A program made the position numbers and the translations under genes. Source: an uncultured Eubacteriales bacterium (GTDB lineage Bacteria > Bacillota > Clostridia > Oscillospirales > Acutalibacteraceae). From it: 11,381 bases of DNA. Where the stretch lies: NCBI GenBank assembly GCA_934486915.1, contig CAKSRC010000035.1, forward strand, positions 1-11,381, given 5' to 3'. Each line of letters opens with the position of its first letter. Within the stretch, counting starts at the first letter, position 1. Below are positions 1 through 5,930 of this stretch, one piece after another. Below the pieces are notes generated by a model that was given only the letters and a program-made list of their open reading frames with translations, made no database searches and was not told the origin of the DNA.

Positions 1-30
1 AGTCAAACCCATAAACATTAACAGTAATAA

Positions 31-60
31 AAAGGAGAGCCCCTTGGGGGCTCTCTTTTT
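31..60 (+). terminator. Intrinsic terminator upstream of the remA operon
   Basis: A perfect 9-bp GC-rich stem (35-43 pairing with 47-55, loop TTG) is followed by a run of six T at 56-61. A-rich sequence just before the stem (31-33) can pair with those T residues and also supplies a T run on the opposite strand, so the element could terminate transcription in both directions. It separates the operon from whatever lies to the left; only 30 bases of that are visible and no gene end can be assigned there. Confidence 0.92.
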
Positions 61-81
61 TATGGTGTTATTTCACACGGA

Positions 82-111
82 TTGACAATAGGTATGCAAT
101 AGTGGTATTAT
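82..111 (+). promoter_or_regulatory. Sigma-A-type promoter for the remA operon
   Basis: A consensus -35 box TTGACA (82-87) lies 18 bp before a -10 box TATTAT (106-111). The -10 box is preceded by TG at 103-104, giving an extended -10 (TGGTATTAT). Transcription would start near 117-120, leaving an AT-rich leader of about 80 nt before remA. It lies immediately after a terminator and before a run of closely packed co-directional genes, so it is the likely main promoter of the operon. The -35 box and the spacer each contain a CAATAG hexamer (86-91, 97-102), which is reported separately. Confidence 0.82.
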
Positions 112-148
112 ATTTAATAAGCAAAATTTATTCAATAGATAAATTTAG

Positions 149-154
149 TATAAT
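149..154 (+). promoter_or_regulatory. Possible second -10 box in the remA leader
   Basis: A perfect TATAAT sits 44 bases before the remA start. No convincing -35 box is seen about 17 bp upstream (ATTTAT at 126-131 is poor), so this may be a weak secondary promoter or a chance match in AT-rich DNA. Confidence 0.3.
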
Positions 155-198
155 AAAAATACAACAATTTTCAAATTTTCAATAGCAAGGAAGATAAC

Positions 199-480
199 AT
201 GAAACTTATAAATATAGGTTTTGGTAACGTCGTCTCAGCCATGCGCCTTGTAGCTATGGTTAGCCCAGAATCGGCCCCAATTAAGCGAATTATACAGGAC
301 GCAAAAGAAAAAGGCCTTCTCATCGACGCTACTTACGGCAGAAAAACAAGAGCCGTGCTTATAATGGACAGCGGTCATGTGGTTTTGTCGGCCATACAGC
401 CGGAAACTGTGACAAACCGTTTTTCCAATGTAAACAAAGAAGAATCTATAAACAGTCAGGAGGAAGGTTTAAATGCCTAA
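199..480 (+). CDS. remA: RemA-type DNA-binding regulator (DUF370)
   Basis: This 93-residue protein belongs to the RemA/DUF370 family, whose Bacillus subtilis member is a DNA-binding activator of biofilm-matrix and osmoprotection genes. Family hallmarks run almost end to end: the N-terminal INIGFGN (4-10), SPESAPIKR (22-30), DATYGRKTRA (43-52), IMDSGH (55-60) and SAIQPETV (64-71). Arg16, Pro27 and Arg48-Lys49 line up with B. subtilis R18, P29 and R50-R51, the positions I recall as important for function. Only the last 15 or so residues look unconserved. The ATG has an AAGGAAG ribosome binding site at 187-193. It is the first gene of the operon and overlaps gmk by 8 bp. Its GC content is well above that of most genes downstream. 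Which genes it controls here cannot be read from the sequence; autoregulation is possible. Identification is very secure. Confidence 0.96.
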   Translation: MKLINIGFGNVVSAMRLVAMVSPESAPIKRIIQDAKEKGLLIDATYGRKTRAVLIMDSGHVVLSAIQPETVTNRFSNVNKEESINSQEEGLNA

Positions 481-1084
481 TAAAGGGCTTCTTATTGTAT
501 TGTCCGGTCCTTCCGGTTCAGGTAAGGATACTATTTTAAAAGAACTTATAAAAAGGTATCCAAACATGAAAATTTCCATTTCCGCCACCACCAGACCTCC
601 AAGAAAAAACGAAGTTAACGGCAAGGACTACTATTTCATTTCTAAAACGGAGTTTATCCAACTTCTTTCAAAAAATCAAATGCTTGAACACGCAGAGTAT
701 TGTGATAATTATTATGGTACTCCTCAATATCAAGTAGATGACTGGCTTCAAAAGGGCAGCGATGTCTTATTGGAAATCGAAGTACAAGGCGGATCTCAAA
801 TCAAGAAAAAATGTCCTGATGCCGTGAGCATATTTATATTGCCGCCGTCGATTGATGAGCTTAGAAGAAGGCTCATTTCAAGGGCAACAGATCCAATGGA
901 AATAATAGAAAAACGCATGAGCGCCGCAGAAGGGGAAGTTAGGTCCGCTTTTGATTACGATTATATAGTAGTCAATGATTCAGTTGGCGGTTGCGTAGAA
1001 AGAATATACAATATTATCCAAAGTGAAAAAATGAGATCATTTAGAAGTAATAATTTAATTGAAGAGGTGCTTGAAAATGTATAG
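473..1084 (+). CDS. gmk: Guanylate kinase
   Basis: It converts GMP and ATP to GDP and ADP in the cytoplasm, an essential step towards GTP, dGTP and (p)ppGpp. The 203 residues match the usual length of about 205. The P-loop GPSGSGKDT is at 12-20, the GMP-binding region spans about 36-55 (TTRPPR at 39-44, then E47, G50, D52-Y53), and YGTP (81-84) and LEIEVQG (100-106) follow. An Arg-rich lid segment (ELRRRLISRATDP) comes later. The start codon lies inside the end of remA (8-bp overlap) and is served by a strong AGGAGGAAGG at 458-467, so the ATG at 473 is well supported. The 3' end overlaps rpoZ by 8 bp in the same manner. In Firmicutes, guanylate kinase is known to be inhibited by (p)ppGpp; whether that holds for this protein is inferred from the family. 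Confidence 0.97.
   Translation: MPNKGLLIVLSGPSGSGKDTILKELIKRYPNMKISISATTRPPRKNEVNGKDYYFISKTEFIQLLSKNQMLEHAEYCDNYYGTPQYQVDDWLQKGSDVLLEIEVQGGSQIKKKCPDAVSIFILPPSIDELRRRLISRATDPMEIIEKRMSAAEGEVRSAFDYDYIVVNDSVGGCVERIYNIIQSEKMRSFRSNNLIEEVLENV
1063..1069 (+). promoter_or_regulatory. Ribosome binding site fixing the rpoZ start
   Basis: AGAGGTG lies 7 bases before the ATG at 1077. A longer in-frame TTG start at 1059 would place this site inside the coding region and add six residues (MKRCLK) foreign to omega proteins, so the ATG is preferred. Confidence 0.75.
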
Positions 1085-1280
1085 ACCAAATATTGATGAT
1101 TTATTTGCAGGTAGACAAAGTAAATATGCTTTAGTTATAGGCGTTGCAAAAAGAGCAAGAGAAATTGCGCGTGAAGCACAAAGAAATGGCACTATCATTA
1201 CAGAAAAACCGGTTATTCTTGCTGCTAGGGATTTTAAAGAACACAAATATTCTATATTAGAGCCCGAAATAAATGAGTAA
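1077..1280 (+). CDS. rpoZ: DNA-directed RNA polymerase omega subunit
   Basis: This small cytoplasmic subunit helps assemble and stabilise RNA polymerase by binding the C-terminal part of beta prime. With the ATG at 1077 the product is 67 residues, normal for Firmicutes omega. The conserved core is visible: N-terminal YRPNIDDL, then SKYALVIGVAKRARE (15-29), and KPVILAARDF (44-53), the last being the typical omega signature for the region contacting beta prime. The start is embedded in the last codons of gmk (8-bp overlap), suggesting translational coupling. The position directly after gmk is the standard Firmicutes arrangement. In many Clostridia coaBC follows rpoZ; here priA follows after 24 bases. 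Confidence is high for identity and fairly high for the start. Confidence 0.95.
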   Translation: MYRPNIDDLFAGRQSKYALVIGVAKRAREIAREAQRNGTIITEKPVILAARDFKEHKYSILEPEINE

Positions 1281-1304
1281 AACTTTTCATGAGGTATAAA
1301 TGGT

Positions 1305-3776
1305 ATGGAACAAATAGCTATAGCTAAAGTAGCTATCGATAAAACTACATATAATTTTGATAAGGTCTATAGCTATAAAATACCTAAAGATTTCCTAGAT
1401 TTAAATTTAGTGGGCTGCAGAGTTTTGGTCCCGTTTGGGCGAGGAAATAAAATCTATCAAGGGATTGTTTTATCTATATATGAAACCGATCATTTAGAAA
1501 ATATAAAATCATTAACTGCGGTGCTGGATAAAGTGCCGCTTCTTAATGAAGAAATGATTAGTTTGGCCATTTGGATGAAGAATAGATATTACTGCACTTT
1601 CTTTGATGCCTTTAAATTGATGATTCCTGCTGGGATACAAATGAATTTAAAACTTATTTATAAACTTAACCCTAATATGGATGAGTCTATACTTCAAACA
1701 TTGTCTAAAGAGGAGCAAAGGGTTATAGATATCCTTAATCGTTTTAAAGGTAAAGCTTATAAAGAAAAAATTTTAAAGGAATTGGAAGAAGATGTTTCCC
1801 ATAACGTGTTTGATTTTTTGGAACAAAAGGGAGTACTTCTAAAAGAGCAAAAGGCTTTAAGAAAAATAAATGATGCATCTATAAAGATGGTAAGAGTGGC
1901 TGAAAAGTATCGAAATTACGAGGAAATGTTCGATATAAAATTATCAGCAAAGCAGCAAGAAGTCTATGACTTGGTGCTTTCTATGGAGCAAGTGTCCGTA
2001 AAAGAAGTGTGCTATTTTTTAGGTGTTACTGCCTCAGTGGTTGATGCACTCGTTAAAAAGGGAATATGTGAATATTTTGAAGAAGAAATATTTAGAGATC
2101 CTTATAAAGAAAGTGATTTTGATAAGGAAATAAAAGAAATAAGTCTAAACGACGAACAACAAACAGCTTGTAATGATTTAGAAAGACTTTATAGGGAAGA
2201 AAAACCGTATGTTTCATTGCTTTATGGAGTGACGGGCTGCGGAAAAACCTCAGTTTTTATGAAACTTATCGATAGGGTGTACAATGAAGATAAGGGTATA
2301 ATAGTTATGGTACCGGAAATAGCGCTTACTGCCCAAATAATTGATCTGTTTAAAAATAAATACAAGGGCGATGTTGCCGTATTTCATAGTAATTTATCTC
2401 TTTCGGAAAGAATGGATGAGTGGAAGCGAATAAAGAAGGGTCAAGCCAAAATAGCTATTGGGACAAGATCCGCTATATTTGCCCCGTTTGATAAGTTAGG
2501 GCTTATTATCATGGATGAGGAGCAGGAATACTCTTACAAATCCGACCAATCTCCAAGGTTTCACGCAAGAGATGTTGCAAAGTTTAGATGCAATTATAAT
2601 AAGGCACTTTTAGTCCTTTCTTCGGCTACACCGTCAGTTGAAACCTACTATTTTGCAAAATCCGGTAAATATCACATTAATACCATTAAAAATAGATACA
2701 AAGGAATAAACTTGCCAAAGGTTACAGTAGTAGATATGAATAAGGAGCTGCTTAATGGTAATGATACTCCGTTTAGTACTGAATTTGTAAACGGGGTTAG
2801 GGATACGGTAGTTTCCGGAAATCAAGCAATAATACTTCTTAATAGACGAGGTTACAATACTTTTGCTTCTTGTAAATCTTGTGGTGAAACCATTACATGT
2901 CCATCATGCAGTATTTCAATGACATATCATTCTGATAATAATAGATTAATGTGCCATTACTGCGGATATTCTGTAAAATTTTCAAATAAGTGTCCTAATT
3001 GCCATGAAGACAGTGTAAGCTTTTCGGGCTTTGGTACTCAAAGGATTGAGGAAGGCTTAAAAAACATTTTATCCGGCCTTAGAATTTTGAGAATGGACGC
3101 AGATACAACGATGGCGAAGTTTTCTCATGAAAAAAAGCTCAAAGATTTTGCCGATGGTAATTATGATGTAATGGTTGGAACTCAAATGGTTGCAAAGGGT
3201 CTTGACTTTCCAAAGGTCACATTCGTTGGAATTTTGTCGGCGGACCAAGCTCTTTACAGTGACGACTTTAGAAGTTATGAACGAGCATTTTCTTTATTTA
3301 CTCAAGTTATCGGCAGATCGGGAAGATCAAATAGCAGAGGTGTTGCACTTATCCAAACCTATACTCCCGAAAACAATATTATTAATTTAGCCGCATCTCA
3401 AGATTATGATGAGTTTTATAACTCTGAAATTGTAATGAGAAAAGCTATGCTTTACCCACCGTTTGTGGACTTGGGAGTAATTTGTTTTGTGGGAGAAAAA
3501 GGGGCTGCTGTGGCTAAGGCTTCGATAGCATTTTTAAAGATGTTTAAAGAAGAAATTAATTTAAATCATAAAAATCTTCCAATTCATATTTTGGGTCCGT
3601 CACCCGCATCTATTGCTAAAATTAAGAATAAATATAGGTATAAAATAATAATAAAATTTAAAAACAACAAAGAATTTAGAGATATGATGTCTAAATTACT
3701 TTTGAATTTTGGAAAATTAAAAGAATACAAATCAGTTAATCTGTTTATAGATATAAATCCTGACATTGTTATGTGA
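1305..3776 (+). CDS. priA: Primosomal protein N' (PriA), replication-restart helicase
   Basis: PriA is an SF2 3'-5' DNA helicase that recognises stalled forks and reloads the replicative helicase. At 823 residues it resembles the long Firmicutes form. Order: an N-terminal 3'-DNA-binding domain (about 1-105); a winged-helix and linker region (about 110-260); a helicase core with Walker A GVTGCGKT (308-315, Lys314), Walker B-like DEEQ (404-407), motif III SSATP (439-443), a zinc-binding insertion with four CxxC pairs (C523/C526, C532/C535, C550/C553, C563/C566) and motif VI QVIGRSGR (667-674); then a C-terminal domain. DEEQ replaces the textbook DEEH, and GRSGR replaces the common GRAGR; I believe similar variants occur in other Clostridia. 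The ATG at 1305 has GAGGT at 1291-1295; another ATG at 1300 is out of frame. No frameshift is seen. It starts 24 bases after rpoZ and ends 18 bases before def. Confidence 0.96.
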   Translation: MEQIAIAKVAIDKTTYNFDKVYSYKIPKDFLDLNLVGCRVLVPFGRGNKIYQGIVLSIYETDHLENIKSLTAVLDKVPLLNEEMISLAIWMKNRYYCTFFDAFKLMIPAGIQMNLKLIYKLNPNMDESILQTLSKEEQRVIDILNRFKGKAYKEKILKELEEDVSHNVFDFLEQKGVLLKEQKALRKINDASIKMVRVAEKYRNYEEMFDIKLSAKQQEVYDLVLSMEQVSVKEVCYFLGVTASVVDALVKKGICEYFEEEIFRDPYKESDFDKEIKEISLNDEQQTACNDLERLYREEKPYVSLLYGVTGCGKTSVFMKLIDRVYNEDKGIIVMVPEIALTAQIIDLFKNKYKGDVAVFHSNLSLSERMDEWKRIKKGQAKIAIGTRSAIFAPFDKLGLIIMDEEQEYSYKSDQSPRFHARDVAKFRCNYNKALLVLSSATPSVETYYFAKSGKYHINTIKNRYKGINLPKVTVVDMNKELLNGNDTPFSTEFVNGVRDTVVSGNQAIILLNRRGYNTFASCKSCGETITCPSCSISMTYHSDNNRLMCHYCGYSVKFSNKCPNCHEDSVSFSGFGTQRIEEGLKNILSGLRILRMDADTTMAKFSHEKKLKDFADGNYDVMVGTQMVAKGLDFPKVTFVGILSADQALYSDDFRSYERAFSLFTQVIGRSGRSNSRGVALIQTYTPENNIINLAASQDYDEFYNSEIVMRKAMLYPPFVDLGVICFVGEKGAAVAKASIAFLKMFKEEINLNHKNLPIHILGPSPASIAKIKNKYRYKIIIKFKNNKEFRDMMSKLLLNFGKLKEYKSVNLFIDINPDIVM

Positions 3777-3794
3777 TTATTTAGGGGGTATAAT

Positions 3795-4268
3795 ATGGCT
3801 ATAAGAAATATTGTAAAAGAAGGGGACGTTATATTATCTAAAACAAGCCGAAAAATAGAAAATTTCGACCAAAAACTTTGGCAGCTTTTAGATGATATGA
3901 ATGAAACTATGAGGAAGGCTAATGGAGTTGGCCTTGCTGCTGTACAAGTTGGAATGCTTAAAAGATGCGTGATAGTAGATATAGGGGATGAAGAAGGTTT
4001 AATAGAACTTATTAACCCTGTTATAGTAGAAAAAAGCGGAAGCCAAAATGAAGTTGAAGGTTGCCTATCATGTCCAGGGGAATATGGTATAACCGAAAGA
4101 CCTATGAATATTAGAGTAAAAGCCCAAGATAGAAATGGAAATCCTATGGACTTAGAAGTTTCCGGCTTTAAAGCTGTCGCTTTTTGTCATGAAATAGACC
4201 ATCTAGACGGAATACTATTTAAGGAAAAAGCAATACGTATGCTTGACCCTTCCGAACTAGACAATTAA
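3795..4268 (+). CDS. def: Peptide deformylase
   Basis: It removes the formyl group from the N-terminal formyl-methionine of nascent proteins at the ribosome exit, using a metal ion (Fe2+ in most bacteria). All three family motifs are present: GVGLAAVQ (44-51), EGCLS (88-92) and HEIDH (132-136). Cys90, His132 and His136 are the expected metal ligands and Glu133 the catalytic acid. The 157 residues fit the usual 150-185. A second Cys (Cys93) lies three residues after the metal Cys, at a position that is often hydrophobic. The ribosome binding site is AGGGGG at 3783-3788, six bases before the ATG. It stands directly before fmt, the classic pairing of the enzymes that remove and add the formyl group. 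Confidence 0.97.
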   Translation: MAIRNIVKEGDVILSKTSRKIENFDQKLWQLLDDMNETMRKANGVGLAAVQVGMLKRCVIVDIGDEEGLIELINPVIVEKSGSQNEVEGCLSCPGEYGITERPMNIRVKAQDRNGNPMDLEVSGFKAVAFCHEIDHLDGILFKEKAIRMLDPSELDN

Positions 4269-4277
4269 ACTCACTTA

Positions 4278-4285
4278 AAAAGGAT
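4278..4285 (+). promoter_or_regulatory. Ribosome binding site for the TTG start of fmt
   Basis: AAAAGGATG-type sequence with AGGA at 4281-4284 lies seven bases before the TTG at 4292. It supports the TTG over the next in-frame ATG at 4307, which would remove the first beta strand (MKILF) of the formyltransferase fold. Confidence 0.65.
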
Positions 4286-4291
4286 GATAAT

Positions 4292-5218
4292 TTGAAGATA
4301 TTATTTATGGGAACTCCCGATTTTGCAGCGAAAAGTTTAAAATCTTTAATAGACTCAAAATATGATGTATGTGCAGTTTTTACCCAGCCGGATAAACCAA
4401 AAGGTCGCGGATATAAGCTAACACCATCTGAAGTTAAGAAACTTGCATTGGAAAACAACATAGAGGTTTTTCAGCCTGCTAAGCTAAAAACTGGTGAGGC
4501 TTTTGACATAATCAAGGAATTAAACCCGGATATTATAGTTGTTGTAGCTTATGGTAAAATATTACCAAAGGAAATAATAGAATTTCCTAAGTACGGCTGC
4601 ATAAATGTGCATGGTTCACTTCTTCCTAAATATAGAGGTGCAGCGCCTATACAATGGTCGGTCATAAACGGTGAACGAAAAACAGGAGTTACCACTATGT
4701 ATATGGACGAAGGCCTAGATACGGGTGATATGATATTAAAAGAGGAAACTGATATATTAGAAAACGAAACATCCGGTGAACTTTATGAAAGATTATCTGT
4801 TTTAGGAGCAAAACTTTTAATAAAAACAATAGAAGAGATTGAAAGCGGAAGTACTAAAAGAGAAAAACAAGATAATAATAATTTTAGTTATGCACCAATG
4901 CTTAACAAAGATATGGCGTTAATAGATTGGAATAAATCTGCCGATGAGATTCATAATCTAATAAGAGGTCTAAATCCTTGGCCGATTGCGTTTTCATATA
5001 TAAACGGGAAAAGGGTTAAAATTTATAAGTCTTGTATTTCAAATCTAGTTGGTAAAGTTCCCGGCGAAGTTATAAGCGAAAAACCGTTTGTTATTTCTTG
5101 CGGAGAAAACACGGCGATAGAACTTTTAGAGGTTCAATATGAAGGCAAAAAAAGAATGAGTTCAGGGGATTTTCTAAGGGGATATAAAATAGAAAAAAAT
5201 ATGAAATTAGGGGAGTGA
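4292..5218 (+). CDS. fmt: Methionyl-tRNA formyltransferase
   Basis: It transfers a formyl group from 10-formyltetrahydrofolate to Met-tRNA(fMet), marking the initiator tRNA. The protein has 308 residues, close to the usual 310-315. The N-terminal Rossmann-type catalytic domain (about 1-190) carries GTPDFA (7-12), the basic QPDKPKGRG loop that helps bind tRNA, NVHGSLLP (105-112) and GLDTGD (141-146). Asn105, His107 and Asp143 correspond to the catalytic triad N108/H110/D146 of the E. coli enzyme. The C-terminal OB-fold domain (about 207-308) contains the usual INGKRVKIY strand and a late DFLRGYK. Translation begins at a TTG. It lies 23 bases after def and 4 bases before the YugP-like gene when the latter is started at GTG 5223. 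Confidence 0.96.
   Translation: MKILFMGTPDFAAKSLKSLIDSKYDVCAVFTQPDKPKGRGYKLTPSEVKKLALENNIEVFQPAKLKTGEAFDIIKELNPDIIVVVAYGKILPKEIIEFPKYGCINVHGSLLPKYRGAAPIQWSVINGERKTGVTTMYMDEGLDTGDMILKEETDILENETSGELYERLSVLGAKLLIKTIEEIESGSTKREKQDNNNFSYAPMLNKDMALIDWNKSADEIHNLIRGLNPWPIAFSYINGKRVKIYKSCISNLVGKVPGEVISEKPFVISCGENTAIELLEVQYEGKKRMSSGDFLRGYKIEKNMKLGE
5209..5215 (+). promoter_or_regulatory. Ribosome binding site deciding the YugP-like start
   Basis: AGGGGAG at the very end of fmt lies 4 bases before TTG 5220, 7 before GTG 5223 and 16 before ATG 5232. The spacing favours GTG 5223; the three choices differ by only four residues. Confidence 0.55.
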
Positions 5219-5222
5219 TTTG

Positions 5223-5930
5223 GTGTACGGAATGTATTACTATGATTTAACGTATGTTATATTTATGATTCCTGCGTTAATTATTACGATGTATGCACAA
5301 ATTAAGGTTAATTCCACATTTAAAAAATATTCTAAGGTAAAATGCAGAAGAGGTCTTACAGGAGCACAAGCCGCTCAAATAGTACTTCAAAGGAATGGAG
5401 TTAGAAATGTCAGCATAGAGAGAGTTGCGGGCAAACTTACAGACCATTATGATCCGTCTTCAAATGTTATACGTCTTTCAGATGAAGTGTATAACAGTAC
5501 ATCCGTTTCAGCAGTAGGTGTCGCATGCCATGAGGCAGGTCATGCTGTCCAACAAGCAGAAAACTATAAGCCTATACTATTTAGGCAGTTTATGGTGCCT
5601 ATTACAAATATAGGTTCTAAGCTTTCTTTTCCTCTTATATTTATAGGACTTCTATTTCCCACTAAATGGGATATACTTCTAATTGCAGGTATAGCTATGT
5701 TTAGTTTAGCAGTCTTTTTTGAGTTAATTACTTTACCCGTTGAATTTAACGCAAGTAATAGGGCCATTAAAGCATTAGACGAGGGTGAACTTTTATATGA
5801 TGAGGAATTAAGGGGAGCTAAAAAAGTACTTTCGGCAGCAGCTATGACATATCTCGCAGCGGCAATAACTGCTATAGCTTCACTATTAAGGCTTCTTTTA
5901 ATATTTAGCGGTAGGCGTGGTAACGATTAA
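5223..5930 (+). CDS. YugP-like membrane zinc metallopeptidase (Zn_peptidase_2)
   Basis: This is a predicted integral-membrane peptidase of the YugP / Zn_peptidase_2 family. With GTG at 5223 it has 235 residues. An N-terminal hydrophobic segment (about 11-25) is followed by a soluble part with NSTFKKYSKV and a short region ending in the zinc motif HEAGH (103-107: ligands His103 and His107, catalytic Glu104). Two hydrophobic segments (about 130-146 and 150-171) lead into PVEFNAS (172-178), where Glu174 is a plausible third zinc ligand, and a last hydrophobic helix is at about 205-228. The substrate and physiological role of the family are unknown to me. It sits between fmt and rsmB, 4 bases after fmt, and its stop overlaps the rsmB start (TAATG), a placement that recurs in Clostridia. 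Family assignment is secure and function is not. TTG 5220 or ATG 5232 are alternative starts. Confidence 0.9.
   Translation: MYGMYYYDLTYVIFMIPALIITMYAQIKVNSTFKKYSKVKCRRGLTGAQAAQIVLQRNGVRNVSIERVAGKLTDHYDPSSNVIRLSDEVYNSTSVSAVGVACHEAGHAVQQAENYKPILFRQFMVPITNIGSKLSFPLIFIGLLFPTKWDILLIAGIAMFSLAVFFELITLPVEFNASNRAIKALDEGELLYDEELRGAKKVLSAAAMTYLAAAITAIASLLRLLLIFSGRRGND

Noticed and set aside
166..182. Direct repeat AATTTTCAA twice in the remA leader
   Set aside because: It is a short, low-complexity AT-rich duplication with no inverted partner or spacing pattern suggesting a site.
1..198. Riboswitch or small RNA in the remA leader
   Set aside because: Between the terminator and the remA start the sequence is AT-rich with no stable paired elements or known aptamer core, and the predicted transcript leader is only about 80 nt.
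1059..1076. TTG start for rpoZ giving six extra residues
   Set aside because: The AGAGGTG ribosome binding site at 1063-1069 would be inside the gene, and the added residues do not match omega proteins; the ATG at 1077 has correct spacing.
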